Below, piece after piece: positions 24,278 to 33,159 of a DNA stretch of 64,000 nt. The notes beneath the pieces were generated by a model. The model had not been told where the DNA came from. It searched no databases and saw nothing but the letters and a program-made list of their open reading frames with translations. The translations under genes and the position numbers were made by a program. The stretch comes from Jejuia sp. UBA6058 (GTDB taxonomy: Bacteria > Bacteroidota > Bacteroidia > Flavobacteriales > Flavobacteriaceae). The stretch covers positions 141,455 to 205,454 of the forward strand of contig DIYI01000009.1 of the NCBI GenBank assembly GCA_002428965.1, read 5' to 3'. Every line of letters starts with the position of its first letter. Position 1 is the stretch's first letter.

Positions 24278-25362
24278 AACGTAAGCTAAGAATAAACGGT
24301 CATTCGCACTTACTACCCTATCCCGAAGAGATACCTGAATTTATGAGAGAAAAAGGGATTTTTTGGGTAGATAAGGATCGAAAATTCATGTTACAAAAAG
24401 GGTGGAAACGTCCTGTTACAGATTCTAGTTTTTTCCTAAATGAAAAACTGGAGTGGATGGAACGCAACAAATTAGATCATGCTGTGGTACTAAACTTATC
24501 GCAGCTTTATGGTAATGGATTACGGGTTGAAGAAATGAAGAAAGCTCTTAGGTTTCAAAATGACTTTAATGCAAGAATTCAACATGAATATCCTGATAAA
24601 TTCACATGTGGTTTTGTGGTACACCCAGGTTTTATACGAAGTGCAGGTTGGGAAATTGAACGTTGTGTGGAAACTTTAGGTATGCGACTCTTATGTCTAC
24701 CGACGCATTACATGGATACAATTGGAACTTGGCGCTGTATTTTTGATGAAGAAAACGAGCCTCTTTTTGAATTGGCCGATAAATATAATTTGGCAGTAGA
24801 AATCCATCCCTATGATGGTGAGAAATTTATAAATCTTGAGAATACGGCTTGGAGATTTCATTTAATTTGGATGTTGGCACAATGTGCCGACGCCTATCAT
24901 TTTTTAACGTTGAATGGCTATCAAGATAAATTTCCAAATATGCGCACTTGTTTCGCACATGGAGGACAGCTAGCTCAGATAAATCTAGGAAGACGCATCC
25001 AAGGATTTGATGGAAGACCCGATTTATTTGAGGGTAAACACCATCCTAGAAAAGCTGTTGGACATAAAAATATTTTCTTTGATACCTTGGTACATGACAC
25101 TGGAGGTTTAGAACTGTTAATTCGCAATCACGGGTCTAAACAAGTGATTATGGGACTTGATGACCCTTACCCCTTGGGAGAAATGGAAAGCGAGCCACAA
25201 TCATCATATCCAGGTAAACTTTTAGATTTGGCCCTTGAACGAGATATTATTTCAGAAATGGAATACGATGATATTTGGGAACATAATGTTTTACAATGGC
25301 TTTTTGGTAATGATGAAAAAAGTAAAAAGGAGTTAGTTAATCGAATTTTATACCCATCATAG
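24274..25362 (+). CDS. 2-Amino-3-carboxymuconate-6-semialdehyde decarboxylase (ACMSD-type amidohydrolase)
   Basis: A 362-residue metal-dependent decarboxylase of the amidohydrolase superfamily. The zinc-binding HxH is in NGHSHLLPY near the start, the third histidine is in VEIHPYDGE, the catalytic His is in CFAHGGQLAQ and the metal-binding Asp is in GLDDPYPLG. It removes CO2 from the HaaO product to give 2-aminomuconate semialdehyde, diverting flux from quinolinate. It is somewhat longer than the human enzyme but has the family's conserved core. Translationally coupled (ATGA) to the upstream unknown gene. Confidence 0.92.
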   Translation: MKRKLRINGHSHLLPYPEEIPEFMREKGIFWVDKDRKFMLQKGWKRPVTDSSFFLNEKLEWMERNKLDHAVVLNLSQLYGNGLRVEEMKKALRFQNDFNARIQHEYPDKFTCGFVVHPGFIRSAGWEIERCVETLGMRLLCLPTHYMDTIGTWRCIFDEENEPLFELADKYNLAVEIHPYDGEKFINLENTAWRFHLIWMLAQCADAYHFLTLNGYQDKFPNMRTCFAHGGQLAQINLGRRIQGFDGRPDLFEGKHHPRKAVGHKNIFFDTLVHDTGGLELLIRNHGSKQVIMGLDDPYPLGEMESEPQSSYPGKLLDLALERDIISEMEYDDIWEHNVLQWLFGNDEKSKKELVNRILYPS

Positions 25363-25413
25363 TAAATTACTTACTTTTCTTTCCTATATTTCTACAATAA
25401 ACAAACTTAAATT

Positions 25414-25653
25414 ATGAAAAAAATAGGTTCTTACATGGTCTTCTTTGGACTTTTCGCAATTGTTTTAAACTTTATAGACAGAGTACCAACTATATTAATG
25501 TGGATATACAATTGGGGTGACACCCCAGCTTGGATAATTAAAATAGGCTTAGTGGTTGTGGGAGCTATACTTTTCTTAATGGGAGGAAAATCTGAAGGTA
25601 CTGAAACTGAAAACCCAACAGGCGAAAGTGCTCCTCCAGAAGCCAAAGAATAA
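25414..25653 (+). CDS. Small two-helix membrane protein
   Basis: A 79-residue protein with hydrophobic segments at about 7-28 (YMVFFGLFAIVLNFI) and 44-61 (IIKIGLVVVGAILFLMG), then a polar, Glu/Pro-rich tail. No known motif; function unknown. It follows ACMSD by 51 bases and precedes the O-methyltransferase, which has its own -7 box. Confidence 0.65.
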   Translation: MKKIGSYMVFFGLFAIVLNFIDRVPTILMWIYNWGDTPAWIIKIGLVVVGAILFLMGGKSEGTETENPTGESAPPEAKE

Positions 25654-25679
25654 CAGCTTATATTTTTTAAAGTTTACAC

Positions 25680-25687
25680 TAACTTTG
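25680..25687 (+). promoter_or_regulatory. -7 promoter box TAACTTTG before the O-methyltransferase
   Basis: TAnnTTTG match 31 bases before the ATG at 25719; it marks the methyltransferase as a possible separate transcription unit. Confidence 0.5.
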
Positions 25688-25718
25688 TTTTCTATTGTAG
25701 AACTCAATAAGGATTCCT

Positions 25719-26366
25719 ATGCACTTTATTAAGGAAGAATTAGACAATTATGTGGTAGCCCATTCAGAAAATGAACCAGAGTTATTAGCAAAACTTACTC
25801 GGGAAACCTATCAGAAGATTTTACAACCTCGTATGTTGAGTGGGCATTATCAAGGGCGTCTGTTAAGTTTGATTTCTAAGTTGGTAAATCCTAAGAACGT
25901 CTTAGAAATAGGAACATACACAGGTTATTCTGCTTTGTGCTTAGCAGAAGGCATACAAGCTGAGGGTGAGTTGCATACCATTGATATCAACGAGGAATTG
26001 GTAGACTTTCAAAGAAAGTATTTTGACTTATCTGAATATGGTAATCAAATACACCAACACTTAGGAAATGCTTTAGATGTTATTCCTAATTTAAATTTGG
26101 ATTTTGATTTGGTCTTTATCGACGCGGATAAAGACAACTACTCCCAGTATTTTGAAATTATTATAGACAAGTTAAATAAAGGTGGTATCATTCTCTCTGA
26201 TAATGTGTTATGGAGTGGTAAGGTTTTGAATACTGAATTTAAGAAAGAAGATACATCTACTCCTGCACTTATTGCTTACAATAAACTATTAAAGGAAGAT
26301 TCCAGAGTTGAAACTGTGGTTTTACCGATTAGAGATGGGTTGACTATTAGCAGAAAAATATACTAG
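25719..26366 (+). CDS. SAM-dependent O-methyltransferase (catechol/caffeoyl-CoA type)
   Basis: A 215-residue class I methyltransferase of the COMT/CCoAOMT family. SAM motif I is LEIGTYTGYSALCLAEG (about 65-81), the acidic ribose-binding TIDINEE follows, and the metal-binding FIDADKDNYSQYF and ILSDNVLWSGKV are typical of divalent-metal-dependent catechol methylation. Length is normal. It lies after the kynurenine genes on the same strand. A catecholic or hydroxyanthranilate-like substrate is possible but not shown, since similar genes occur in many other settings. Confidence 0.9.
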   Translation: MHFIKEELDNYVVAHSENEPELLAKLTRETYQKILQPRMLSGHYQGRLLSLISKLVNPKNVLEIGTYTGYSALCLAEGIQAEGELHTIDINEELVDFQRKYFDLSEYGNQIHQHLGNALDVIPNLNLDFDLVFIDADKDNYSQYFEIIIDKLNKGGIILSDNVLWSGKVLNTEFKKEDTSTPALIAYNKLLKEDSRVETVVLPIRDGLTISRKIY

Positions 26367-26418
26367 GACTATTAATATTTAATAGATGCTGAAACAAGTT
26401 CACCATTACAAGATAATT

Positions 26419-26706
26419 TTAAAGTTTACGTTTCACAGAACCTGTAAAGTCTTCTAGATTATCCTTTACCTTATCAATCTCCTTTTTAACATCTTTAGCT
26501 ACATCAGTATCGATTCCATTGTTTTCGGCAGTTTTTGTAATCTCATGCTTTATATCATTGGTCGCATCTTTTAATGTGCGCATACCTTTACCCAAACCAC
26601 GGGCTATTTCAGGAAGCTTATCTGCACCAAATACCATGACAGCTATAAATAGTATAAACCCTATTTCATATCCGCTAATAAATAAAAATGTTGCTTGATG
26701 AATCAC
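26419..26706 (-). CDS. tatA: Twin-arginine translocase subunit TatA/E
   Basis: A 95-residue Tat pore-forming subunit. The N-terminal membrane helix contains EIGFILFIAVMVFGADKLPE, with the FG hinge followed by an amphipathic helix (LPEIARGLGKGM) and a charged tail. This is the standard TatA layout. The only credible start is the GTG at 26706, because no ATG or TTG precedes the helix. A -7 box ends four bases before it, so the mRNA may be leaderless. TatC is not in the window. Confidence 0.92.
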   Translation of the reverse strand: MIHQATFLFISGYEIGFILFIAVMVFGADKLPEIARGLGKGMRTLKDATNDIKHEITKTAENNGIDTDVAKDVKKEIDKVKDNLEDFTGSVKRKL

Positions 26707-26710
26707 AGTA

Positions 26711-26718
26711 CAAATATA
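26711..26718 (-). promoter_or_regulatory. tatA: -7 promoter box TATATTTG immediately before tatA
   Basis: Minus-strand TAnnTTTG match ending four bases upstream of the GTG start, implying transcription starts at or next to the start codon. Confidence 0.5.
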
Positions 26719-26743
26719 GTGAGTTGTTTTGAGAGCATAAAAA

Positions 26744-26766
26744 AAGCCGATTGTTAAAATCGGCTT
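26744..26766 (-). terminator. Terminator of the first M1 peptidase gene
   Basis: AAGCCGATT (26744-26752) pairs with AATCGGCTT (26758-26766), loop of five. Read on the minus strand it is followed by a run of seven T, just past the peptidase stop. Confidence 0.88.
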
Positions 26767-26773
26767 AAATAAA

Positions 26774-29035
26774 TTATCCTTTTACCTTGTTTTTAAATTG
26801 ATCGAAATCGCTTTCCTCAACTTTCTTTGGCCATGAATTATTTGAAGTATCAATATCTGCAGTTTCTAAATCTGGGTCTATTTCAATATTAGTGATAGCT
26901 TTTTGGGTTCTAAAAACCTTTTTTACTTCATTATCGTTAAAACGCCATATTTGTGCTGGATATTTTTTACGCTCTTTTGTTCCATCTTCATAGGTTAACT
27001 CTAAAATTATTGGCATAACTAATCCACCAGGTTTTTCAAAGGTTACTTCATAAAAGTGATTAGGTACTTCTTTCAATCTTGATTTTTCTTCTTCACTCAA
27101 ATTTTCTAAATGGTTATTCAAAAATTCAAAATCAGAAACTTTTTTAGCATCTTGAGCAGCTTCAAGACCATCTATTTCTCCATAAAAAACCAATTTATCC
27201 TTGTAATCATCAAGATTTAGATTATTCTCTTTAGCAGTTTCCTTTGCTGTTTCTGTAGGTTGATCTGTTAGATAATACTGTTTTACTCCTTTAATCCCTA
27301 TATCCACCCAGTCGGTAGTGTAAAACCAACCTCTCCAGAACCAATCCAAATCCATTGCAGAAGCATCTTCCATTGTTCTAAAAAAATCTGCAGGTGTAGG
27401 ATGTTTAAACATCCAACGTTTAGAATATGTTCTAAATGCATAATCAAACAACTCGGGCCCCATAATAGTTTGACGTAGCAAGTACAAAGCTGCTGCTGGT
27501 TTGGTATATGCGTTGGGTCCAAAATTATAAACATAGTCTCCTTGGGACATTATTGGTGATATGAAATTTTGATCTCCACCCATATATGGAATGATATCCT
27601 TTGGCAAATTCCCCGTTTGGAAGTTGGGGTCGTAATCTAACTCCGCTAAAGTCTCAACAAAAGAATTCAAACCCTCATCCATCCAAGTCCACTGGCGTTC
27701 ATCACTATTAACTATCATTGGAAAAAAGTTATGTCCCACTTCATGTGTTATAACACTTATCATACCTCTTTTTAATCTTTCTGAATATGTCCCATCTGGT
27801 TTAGGACGTCCAAAATTGAAACAAATCATAGGGTATTCCATACCCATTTGGGCATGCACTGAAACAGCTTTATTATATGGATAATCAAAAGTAAGCTTAG
27901 AATACTCTTCTAGAGTATTAGCAACAACTCTGGTAGAATGCTCTTCCCATAATGGATTTCCTTCTTTAGAATATAATGATATAGCCATAACCGCTCTACC
28001 GTTAATATCAACAGCCATTGCATCCCAAATAAATTTTCTAGAAGTTGCAAAGGCAAAATCTCTGACATTTTCAGCTTTAAAGTGCCATGTTTTTAGTTTT
28101 TTACTTCTATCTTTTTCTGCTTTTTCGGCTTCTTCTTGAGTGACAATAAAAACAGGATCTTTAAAAGATTTTCTGGCTTCATCGAATCGTTTCAACTGTT
28201 GTCTTGTTAAAACTTCTTTTGGGTTTTGTAAGTCTCCTGTAGCTTCTACTAAATGATCCGCAGGAACGGTGAGTTTAACGTCAAAATCTCCAAACTCTAG
28301 AGCAAACTCGCTACGCCCCCAAAATTGCATATTTTGCCACCCTTCTACATTATTATATACACAAAGTCTTGGATAAAATTGCGCTATAACATAGGTATTA
28401 TTACCATCAGGGAAAGCTTCATATCCTGATCTTCCTCCGTCCGTTATATGATTGTTTACGTTATACCACCAGTCTATTTGAAATTTAAAAATCTCACCTG
28501 GAGCTAGAGGTTTTGGCAAATTTATGCGCATCATGGTTTGGTTTATCATATACGACAAATCCGAACCATCTTCATTTTTAACATCCTCTATATTAAAACC
28601 TCCATCAAAACGATCTCTTAAATGTCTTCTTGTAAACGAAATTGGTCCATTGTACGCACTATTGTTAAAAGACTCCGTATTGATATCTGGGGTTTTGGAA
28701 TCTTTAGAACGCATATTTTGGTCCAACTGTACCCATAAATACTCTAAATGATCTTTTGAATTGTTATGATATGTTATTCTTTCTTTACCAAAAATTTGAC
28801 TTTTATTCTCGTCAAGACGAATATCCATAACATAATCCACTTGCTGTTGTGTATATTTATAACCTGGTGCTCCAGATGCTGTTCGAGTTTCATTAGGAGT
28901 TGGCAAAACATCCTTTAACTGACGAAACTTATTTTCATCAGTATGCCCTTTTAGTTTTATTTTTTCTTGATCTTGGGCAAATGCTCCTGAGGTAAACATT
29001 ACAAGAGCAAAACAGAGATAAGTGATTTTTTTCAT
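26774..29035 (-). CDS. M1-family zinc metallopeptidase (copy A)
   Basis: A 753-residue exported aminopeptidase-like protein. A signal peptide (about 1-20, LCFALVMFTSGAFA) precedes the beta-rich N-terminal domain. The catalytic domain has HEVGH, with the third zinc ligand Glu in WMDEGLNSF 18 residues later. The exopeptidase GAMEN motif appears as GMEYP. It lacks a T9SS sorting tail and a lipobox. Role: periplasmic or extracellular peptide degradation. The gene next upstream (29119-31422) is a close paralogue with the same motif order, indicating a tandem duplication. Confidence 0.92.
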   Translation of the reverse strand: MKKITYLCFALVMFTSGAFAQDQEKIKLKGHTDENKFRQLKDVLPTPNETRTASGAPGYKYTQQQVDYVMDIRLDENKSQIFGKERITYHNNSKDHLEYLWVQLDQNMRSKDSKTPDINTESFNNSAYNGPISFTRRHLRDRFDGGFNIEDVKNEDGSDLSYMINQTMMRINLPKPLAPGEIFKFQIDWWYNVNNHITDGGRSGYEAFPDGNNTYVIAQFYPRLCVYNNVEGWQNMQFWGRSEFALEFGDFDVKLTVPADHLVEATGDLQNPKEVLTRQQLKRFDEARKSFKDPVFIVTQEEAEKAEKDRSKKLKTWHFKAENVRDFAFATSRKFIWDAMAVDINGRAVMAISLYSKEGNPLWEEHSTRVVANTLEEYSKLTFDYPYNKAVSVHAQMGMEYPMICFNFGRPKPDGTYSERLKRGMISVITHEVGHNFFPMIVNSDERQWTWMDEGLNSFVETLAELDYDPNFQTGNLPKDIIPYMGGDQNFISPIMSQGDYVYNFGPNAYTKPAAALYLLRQTIMGPELFDYAFRTYSKRWMFKHPTPADFFRTMEDASAMDLDWFWRGWFYTTDWVDIGIKGVKQYYLTDQPTETAKETAKENNLNLDDYKDKLVFYGEIDGLEAAQDAKKVSDFEFLNNHLENLSEEEKSRLKEVPNHFYEVTFEKPGGLVMPIILELTYEDGTKERKKYPAQIWRFNDNEVKKVFRTQKAITNIEIDPDLETADIDTSNNSWPKKVEESDFDQFKNKVKG

Positions 29036-29078
29036 TTCTAGTTTTTAATTCGACAATATAGTTTCTGTAAAAATAAAA

Positions 29079-29097
29079 GGCCTACATGTAGTAGGCC
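29079..29097 (-). terminator. Terminator of the second M1 peptidase gene
   Basis: GGCCTAC (29079-29085) pairs with GTAGGCC (29091-29097), loop ATGTA; on the minus strand a TTTTATTTTT tail follows. It separates the two peptidase genes into separate units. Confidence 0.8.
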
Positions 29098-29118
29098 CGA
29101 TTTATGTTTATAAATATT

Positions 29119-31422
29119 CTATCCTTTTATACCTTGTTTGAAGTTCTCAAACTCACCCTTTTCTTCCTTTTTAGGCCATGAGTTGTTTTCGGTATCAATA
29201 TCAGCCGTTTCTTCATAAGGATCCACAGAAATACTTACAATCTCCTGATCTGAAGCAATAGTCTTACTAATTTCGTTATCATTAAGCCTCCAAATTTGTG
29301 CTGGATATTTTTCCATTTTTTTTGACCCATCAGCATAGGTATATTCCACTATAATCGGCATCACTAAACCTCCGGGTTTTTCAAACGTAACACTATAAAA
29401 ATACTTGGGTGCCTCAATATTTTGACGTTCTTCCTCTGAAAAATTATCCATTAAGTATTCTTTAACTGTCTTTACATTGGTTGCATTTATATCTTTCATA
29501 GAGTCCTCAAAATCTTCACTATCTTCTTCAACCATGTATACCAAAGGTGGTAATTGATCCTCTTTCATCCCTCTTTTTTCCATTAAATCTTTCATAAATG
29601 CATTTGGTTTAGATGATACGTAATATTTTTTAACGTCTTTAACACCAATATCCACCCAATCTGTGGTATAGAACCATCCTCTCCAATACCAATCTAAATC
29701 AAAGGCTGACGCATCCTCCATTGTTCTAAAAAAATCTTCGGGAGTTGGATGTTTAAACATCCATCTATGTGAATATTCTTTAAATGCATAATCAAACAAA
29801 TCACGACCCATTACTGTTTCTCGTAGTATATTGAGAGCTGTTGCTGGTTTTCCATATGCGTTATTTCCAAACTGATATGTATTTAATCCTTTGGTCATGA
29901 TCGGAGCAATATAATCTTGATCACCACTCATATATGGCACAATCTTTTTAGCTGGTCCACGTCTATGTGGAAATTCCGTATCCCCTTCGGCAAGAGCCTC
30001 TGGATAGGTTTCGGCAAAATCTACTTGTGCCACGTACTGAACAAAACTATTTAATCCTTCATCCATCCAAGTCCATTGGCGCTCATCACTATTTACAATC
30101 ATAGGGAAGAAATTATGCCCCACTTCATGAATAATAACGCCCATCATTCCATACCTAACTCTTGAACTGTAAGTTCCATCCTCTTTTGGTCTACCATAAT
30201 TCCAACAAATCATTGGGTATTCCATTCCTTGATTTTTCGCATGAACAGATATAGCCTTATGATAGGGGTAATCAAAAGTCATTCTAGAATAAGATTTTAA
30301 AGTGCTAGCTACAGCCTTTGTAGACCAATCTTCCCATAAGGGATTACCTTCTTTGGGATACATTGAAACTGCCATAACATCTTTTCCTCCAATTTTAACA
30401 GCCATCATATCCCAAATAAACTTTCGAGACGTAGCAAAACCAAAATCTCTAACGTTTTCTGCCTTTAATTTCCATGTTTTGGTTTCTTTTGAAAAACTTT
30501 TTTCCGCAGCTTCGGCTTCTTCTTGAGTTACAATTAAAACAGGATCATCATATGATTTTTTTGCCTGCTCATAACGCTTCATCATGGTCTTAGAAAACAC
30601 TTCCTTTCTATTAGTTAAGACACCTGTACCGTCTAATATATGATCAGCTGGAACAGTAATATTCACCTCGTAGTCTCCAAAAACAAGTGCAAATTCATCT
30701 CTTCCCCAAAATTGAGAATTTTGCCACCCTTCAACATCACTGTAAACGGCCATTCTAGGAAAGAACTGAGCGATAACGTAAGCTCTGTTACCATCCTTCG
30801 GGAAATATTCATATCCAGATCGACCTCTTTTGGCTACATGATCATTGATATTATACCACCACTTAATAGAAAATGAAAATTTATCACCACTCGCCATAGG
30901 TGCAGGCAACTCTATTCTCATCATGGTTCTATTAATCATATGTTTTAGAGGATTGCCTTTAGCATCTTTAACAGCCTCTATATTAAAACCACCATCAAAA
31001 CGTTCTTCTAAATATTTACTACTAAATTGGCTTGGGTACATTACAGGATCCACTCCACTACCTTCAATTAAAGGTGTCTTTGAATCTTTTGCCCTCATAT
31101 TTTGATCAAGTTGCACCCAAAGATATTTCAAAACATCAGGTGAATTATTTGTATATGTAATAGTCTCATAACCTGATAATTTAGCATTTTCATCATCTAA
31201 AACAATGTCCATTTTATAATCTGCTTGCTGCTGATAGTAAGCATGCCCTGGAGCCCCTGAAGCTGCTCTGTAAGCATTTGGAGTAGAGAACTCATCATAC
31301 AACTGTTTAAATTTATTCGTATTTGTATGACCTTTTTTGGGAGCAGTAATTTCTTCTTCTTGAGCATAAGCACTTACCGAAATTAGAGTTAGCGACAAGA
31401 AAAAATACAGTAGCTTTTTCAT
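29119..31422 (-). CDS. M1-family zinc metallopeptidase (copy B)
   Basis: A 767-residue paralogue of the neighbouring peptidase. A signal peptide (LYFFLSLTLISVSAYA) precedes the same conserved blocks: YLWVQLDQNMRAKDS, RSGYEYFP, GMEYPMICWNYG, the zinc site HEVGHNFFP and WMDEGLNSF. The C-terminal PKKEEKGEFENFKQGIKG parallels the other copy's end. It is 14 residues longer, mainly through acidic insertions near 600-640 (EEDSEDFEDSM). All catalytic residues are kept, so both copies are probably active with different substrate preferences. An own terminator follows. Confidence 0.92.
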   Translation of the reverse strand: MKKLLYFFLSLTLISVSAYAQEEEITAPKKGHTNTNKFKQLYDEFSTPNAYRAASGAPGHAYYQQQADYKMDIVLDDENAKLSGYETITYTNNSPDVLKYLWVQLDQNMRAKDSKTPLIEGSGVDPVMYPSQFSSKYLEERFDGGFNIEAVKDAKGNPLKHMINRTMMRIELPAPMASGDKFSFSIKWWYNINDHVAKRGRSGYEYFPKDGNRAYVIAQFFPRMAVYSDVEGWQNSQFWGRDEFALVFGDYEVNITVPADHILDGTGVLTNRKEVFSKTMMKRYEQAKKSYDDPVLIVTQEEAEAAEKSFSKETKTWKLKAENVRDFGFATSRKFIWDMMAVKIGGKDVMAVSMYPKEGNPLWEDWSTKAVASTLKSYSRMTFDYPYHKAISVHAKNQGMEYPMICWNYGRPKEDGTYSSRVRYGMMGVIIHEVGHNFFPMIVNSDERQWTWMDEGLNSFVQYVAQVDFAETYPEALAEGDTEFPHRRGPAKKIVPYMSGDQDYIAPIMTKGLNTYQFGNNAYGKPATALNILRETVMGRDLFDYAFKEYSHRWMFKHPTPEDFFRTMEDASAFDLDWYWRGWFYTTDWVDIGVKDVKKYYVSSKPNAFMKDLMEKRGMKEDQLPPLVYMVEEDSEDFEDSMKDINATNVKTVKEYLMDNFSEEERQNIEAPKYFYSVTFEKPGGLVMPIIVEYTYADGSKKMEKYPAQIWRLNDNEISKTIASDQEIVSISVDPYEETADIDTENNSWPKKEEKGEFENFKQGIKG

Positions 31423-31529
31423 AATAGATTATAACTTTTTAATAAAATGAATGAATTAGTAATAATTTGACACGTTTTCTACAAAAACGTCGTAAAAATA
31501 AGAGATTTAAAGCAGTATATACTTTTAAT

Positions 31530-32033
31530 TTAGTTAAATTTTAACACTGTAGTGTCTTTTCTCTCTGTAAGAATAAAACTTTTCTTTTTATCCTTAATAT
31601 TTAACTTAACAATATTCTGTTGCTCAATAAATAAATCAAAAAGTGCTTGGTTTGTCACTTCAAAGGCATTAATATCATCAACACCAGTTATTTCTAAATA
31701 ACACTTTACAATGCCAGTTTCAATAGTTTTACCCAAAAAGTTAATAGTTTGCTCTTCTCCATCTATTTTAATTCTGAACTTTTCCAATAGGTAACGCTCA
31801 ACAAAAACATCAACCATTTTATCCTCCTTATTATCCATAATAAGGTTTTCATCATATCTTTCTTGAAGGACATTCTCAAAATCATCGATAAATAAACGCG
31901 ATATTATTTGAACCGATTGCTTTTCTTGAACATATTCAATCTGCGTATTACTTAGATAATATTTATGGGCACTATCCATAGAAACCATCGCTAAAGCAGC
32001 AATAACGAACACTCCAATTTTCAATACTCTCAT
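31530..32033 (-). CDS. DUF6702-family exported protein
   Basis: A 167-residue protein with a signal peptide (VFVIAALAMVSMDSA) followed by HKYYLSNTQIEY, the start typical of DUF6702. The mature part is a compact alpha/beta domain with no cysteine pair or catalytic motif. Function unknown; members often lie next to M1 peptidases in flavobacteria, as here, which may hint at a shared process. It has its own -7 box 20 bases upstream. Confidence 0.8.
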   Translation of the reverse strand: MRVLKIGVFVIAALAMVSMDSAHKYYLSNTQIEYVQEKQSVQIISRLFIDDFENVLQERYDENLIMDNKEDKMVDVFVERYLLEKFRIKIDGEEQTINFLGKTIETGIVKCYLEITGVDDINAFEVTNQALFDLFIEQQNIVKLNIKDKKKSFILTERKDTTVLKFN

Positions 32034-32052
32034 ATACTCTTAATTATTGTTT

Positions 32053-32060
32053 CAAAGTTA
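32053..32060 (-). promoter_or_regulatory. -7 promoter box TAACTTTG before the DUF6702 gene
   Basis: Minus-strand TAnnTTTG match ending about 20 bases before the ATG at 32033. Confidence 0.5.
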
Positions 32061-32131
32061 CGTTTTTTTGTTTTCAAAAAATGTTCCAAACATTGTAATT
32101 ACTTGTCTATACTAAACCAAATTTTGTATTT

Positions 32132-32218
32132 GGGTGTTACTTTTGAGTCAGGTTTTACCCTCCAAGTCCTTGCTGCGATGTGGTTTTCCGCTGCAATTCC
32201 TAACGCCCGTAAGACTTG
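32132..32218. repeat. 87-bp interspersed repeat with inverted ends (copy 1)
   Basis: A non-coding element beginning GGGTGTTAC and ending CTAACGCCC; the ends form an 8-bp inverted repeat (GGGYGTTA) with one mismatch. Its interior (GTCAGGTTTT, then ACCCTCCAAGTCCTTGCTGCG, then TTTTCCGCTGCAA) aligns with the element starting at 63931, so it belongs to a dispersed family. It lies between a minus-strand terminator-like hairpin and the DUF6702 gene. Confidence 0.6.
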
Positions 32219-32232
32219 TAAATAAATCGTCC

Positions 32233-32254
32233 AAAACCTAATTATGTAGGTTTT
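32233..32254 (-). terminator. Possible terminator hairpin after the 32.3-33.1 kb gene
   Basis: AAAACCTA (32233-32240) pairs with TAGGTTTT (32247-32254) around a 6-base loop, 28 bases past the stop. The T-run on the minus strand is short (TTTT), so termination is uncertain. Confidence 0.4.
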
Positions 32255-32281
32255 CCTAGACATGCTTTTCTCCTTAAAGCA

Positions 32282-33070
32282 TCACTCTTTCTGTTGCTGA
32301 TTTCTTTTGTATTGACTCAGTTTTTTCTTTAAGAATTCTAATATTTCTAAATCTGACTTTCCATAACACATTTCATAAAAATTAGGAGCCATTTCACAGA
32401 AATAAAAAAAATCCATTCTAAACTCCTCATCTAAAGAATTTATTTCAAACAAAACCTTAGAAAAATTATCTTTTATTTTATGTATAAGTGCATCATCGCG
32501 CTCGTGCTTAACACGTTGCTTAAGCATTTTTGTTCTTCCAGAAATACCATTCAAAATTGGGTTTAGTGGAATTCCGCCTGTTAAAGCTCCCAACAACATT
32601 TTAGGCTTAAAATCTCCCGCTTCTGCAAGTCTACGCTCACTTTGTGTGGCAAGTTTTCCTTTGTATCCAGGTATACCCACATCATAAAAATTAATAGGAG
32701 CTTTACCTTCAACACTTCCAATGTCTTTAGCTAAATCTCCCGAAAGCACCTTGCCAACAGTGATTTGATTTAAAGTAGTAATCTGCTCTACCAAAACAAC
32801 AGTTATCTTTTTTGTTTCCAAAATAGCTTGAGAAATCACTACATCTTTAGGCTCGTGCTGTACCGAAGAAAAACTAATGGTATCATTCAGCCTAACAGGA
32901 ATTGTAAATTCACCATTAGCACTAGTAATGGTAAACTTTTGTGCTGTTTTGTTAATGACGTGAATATTCTCTACATCAACATTACTTTCTACTTTTCCAG
33001 TTATATGAACGGATTGGGCAGTAGCAATGGTAATTATGAAAAAGAAGCTATAAAGTAAAAGTATCCTCAA
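32282..33070 (-). CDS. Exported protein with carboxypeptidase-regulatory-like domain (copy 1)
   Basis: A 262-residue protein with a signal peptide (LLYSFFFIITIATAQS). A CarboxypepD_reg-like beta-sandwich (about 22-100) follows, recognisable by the VHITGKVES start, NGEFTIPVRLNDTISFSSVQHEP and a final strand with VVLVEQITTLNQITV. The C-terminal half (100-262) is helical and polar, with no TonB barrel or enzyme motif. Such domains usually open SusC-type receptors; here it stands alone. The next gene (33160-33960) has the same layout. Function unknown. Confidence 0.78.
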   Translation of the reverse strand: MRILLLYSFFFIITIATAQSVHITGKVESNVDVENIHVINKTAQKFTITSANGEFTIPVRLNDTISFSSVQHEPKDVVISQAILETKKITVVLVEQITTLNQITVGKVLSGDLAKDIGSVEGKAPINFYDVGIPGYKGKLATQSERRLAEAGDFKPKMLLGALTGGIPLNPILNGISGRTKMLKQRVKHERDDALIHKIKDNFSKVLFEINSLDEEFRMDFFYFCEMAPNFYEMCYGKSDLEILEFLKKKLSQYKRNQQQKE

Positions 33071-33159
33071 AAACAGTCATTTGGTACTGTAAAGAAAGTA
33101 AGGAATCTCTTAATTAAATTTTAAAACGCCATTAAATTTTTGTTAATAGCCTAAGTGTT

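Noticed and set aside
32132..32218. Integron attC site
   Set aside because: The ends resemble the GTTRRRY/RYYYAAC core in reverse order: the element begins with GTTA and ends with TAAC, opposite to the attC layout, and no integrase or cassette array is near.
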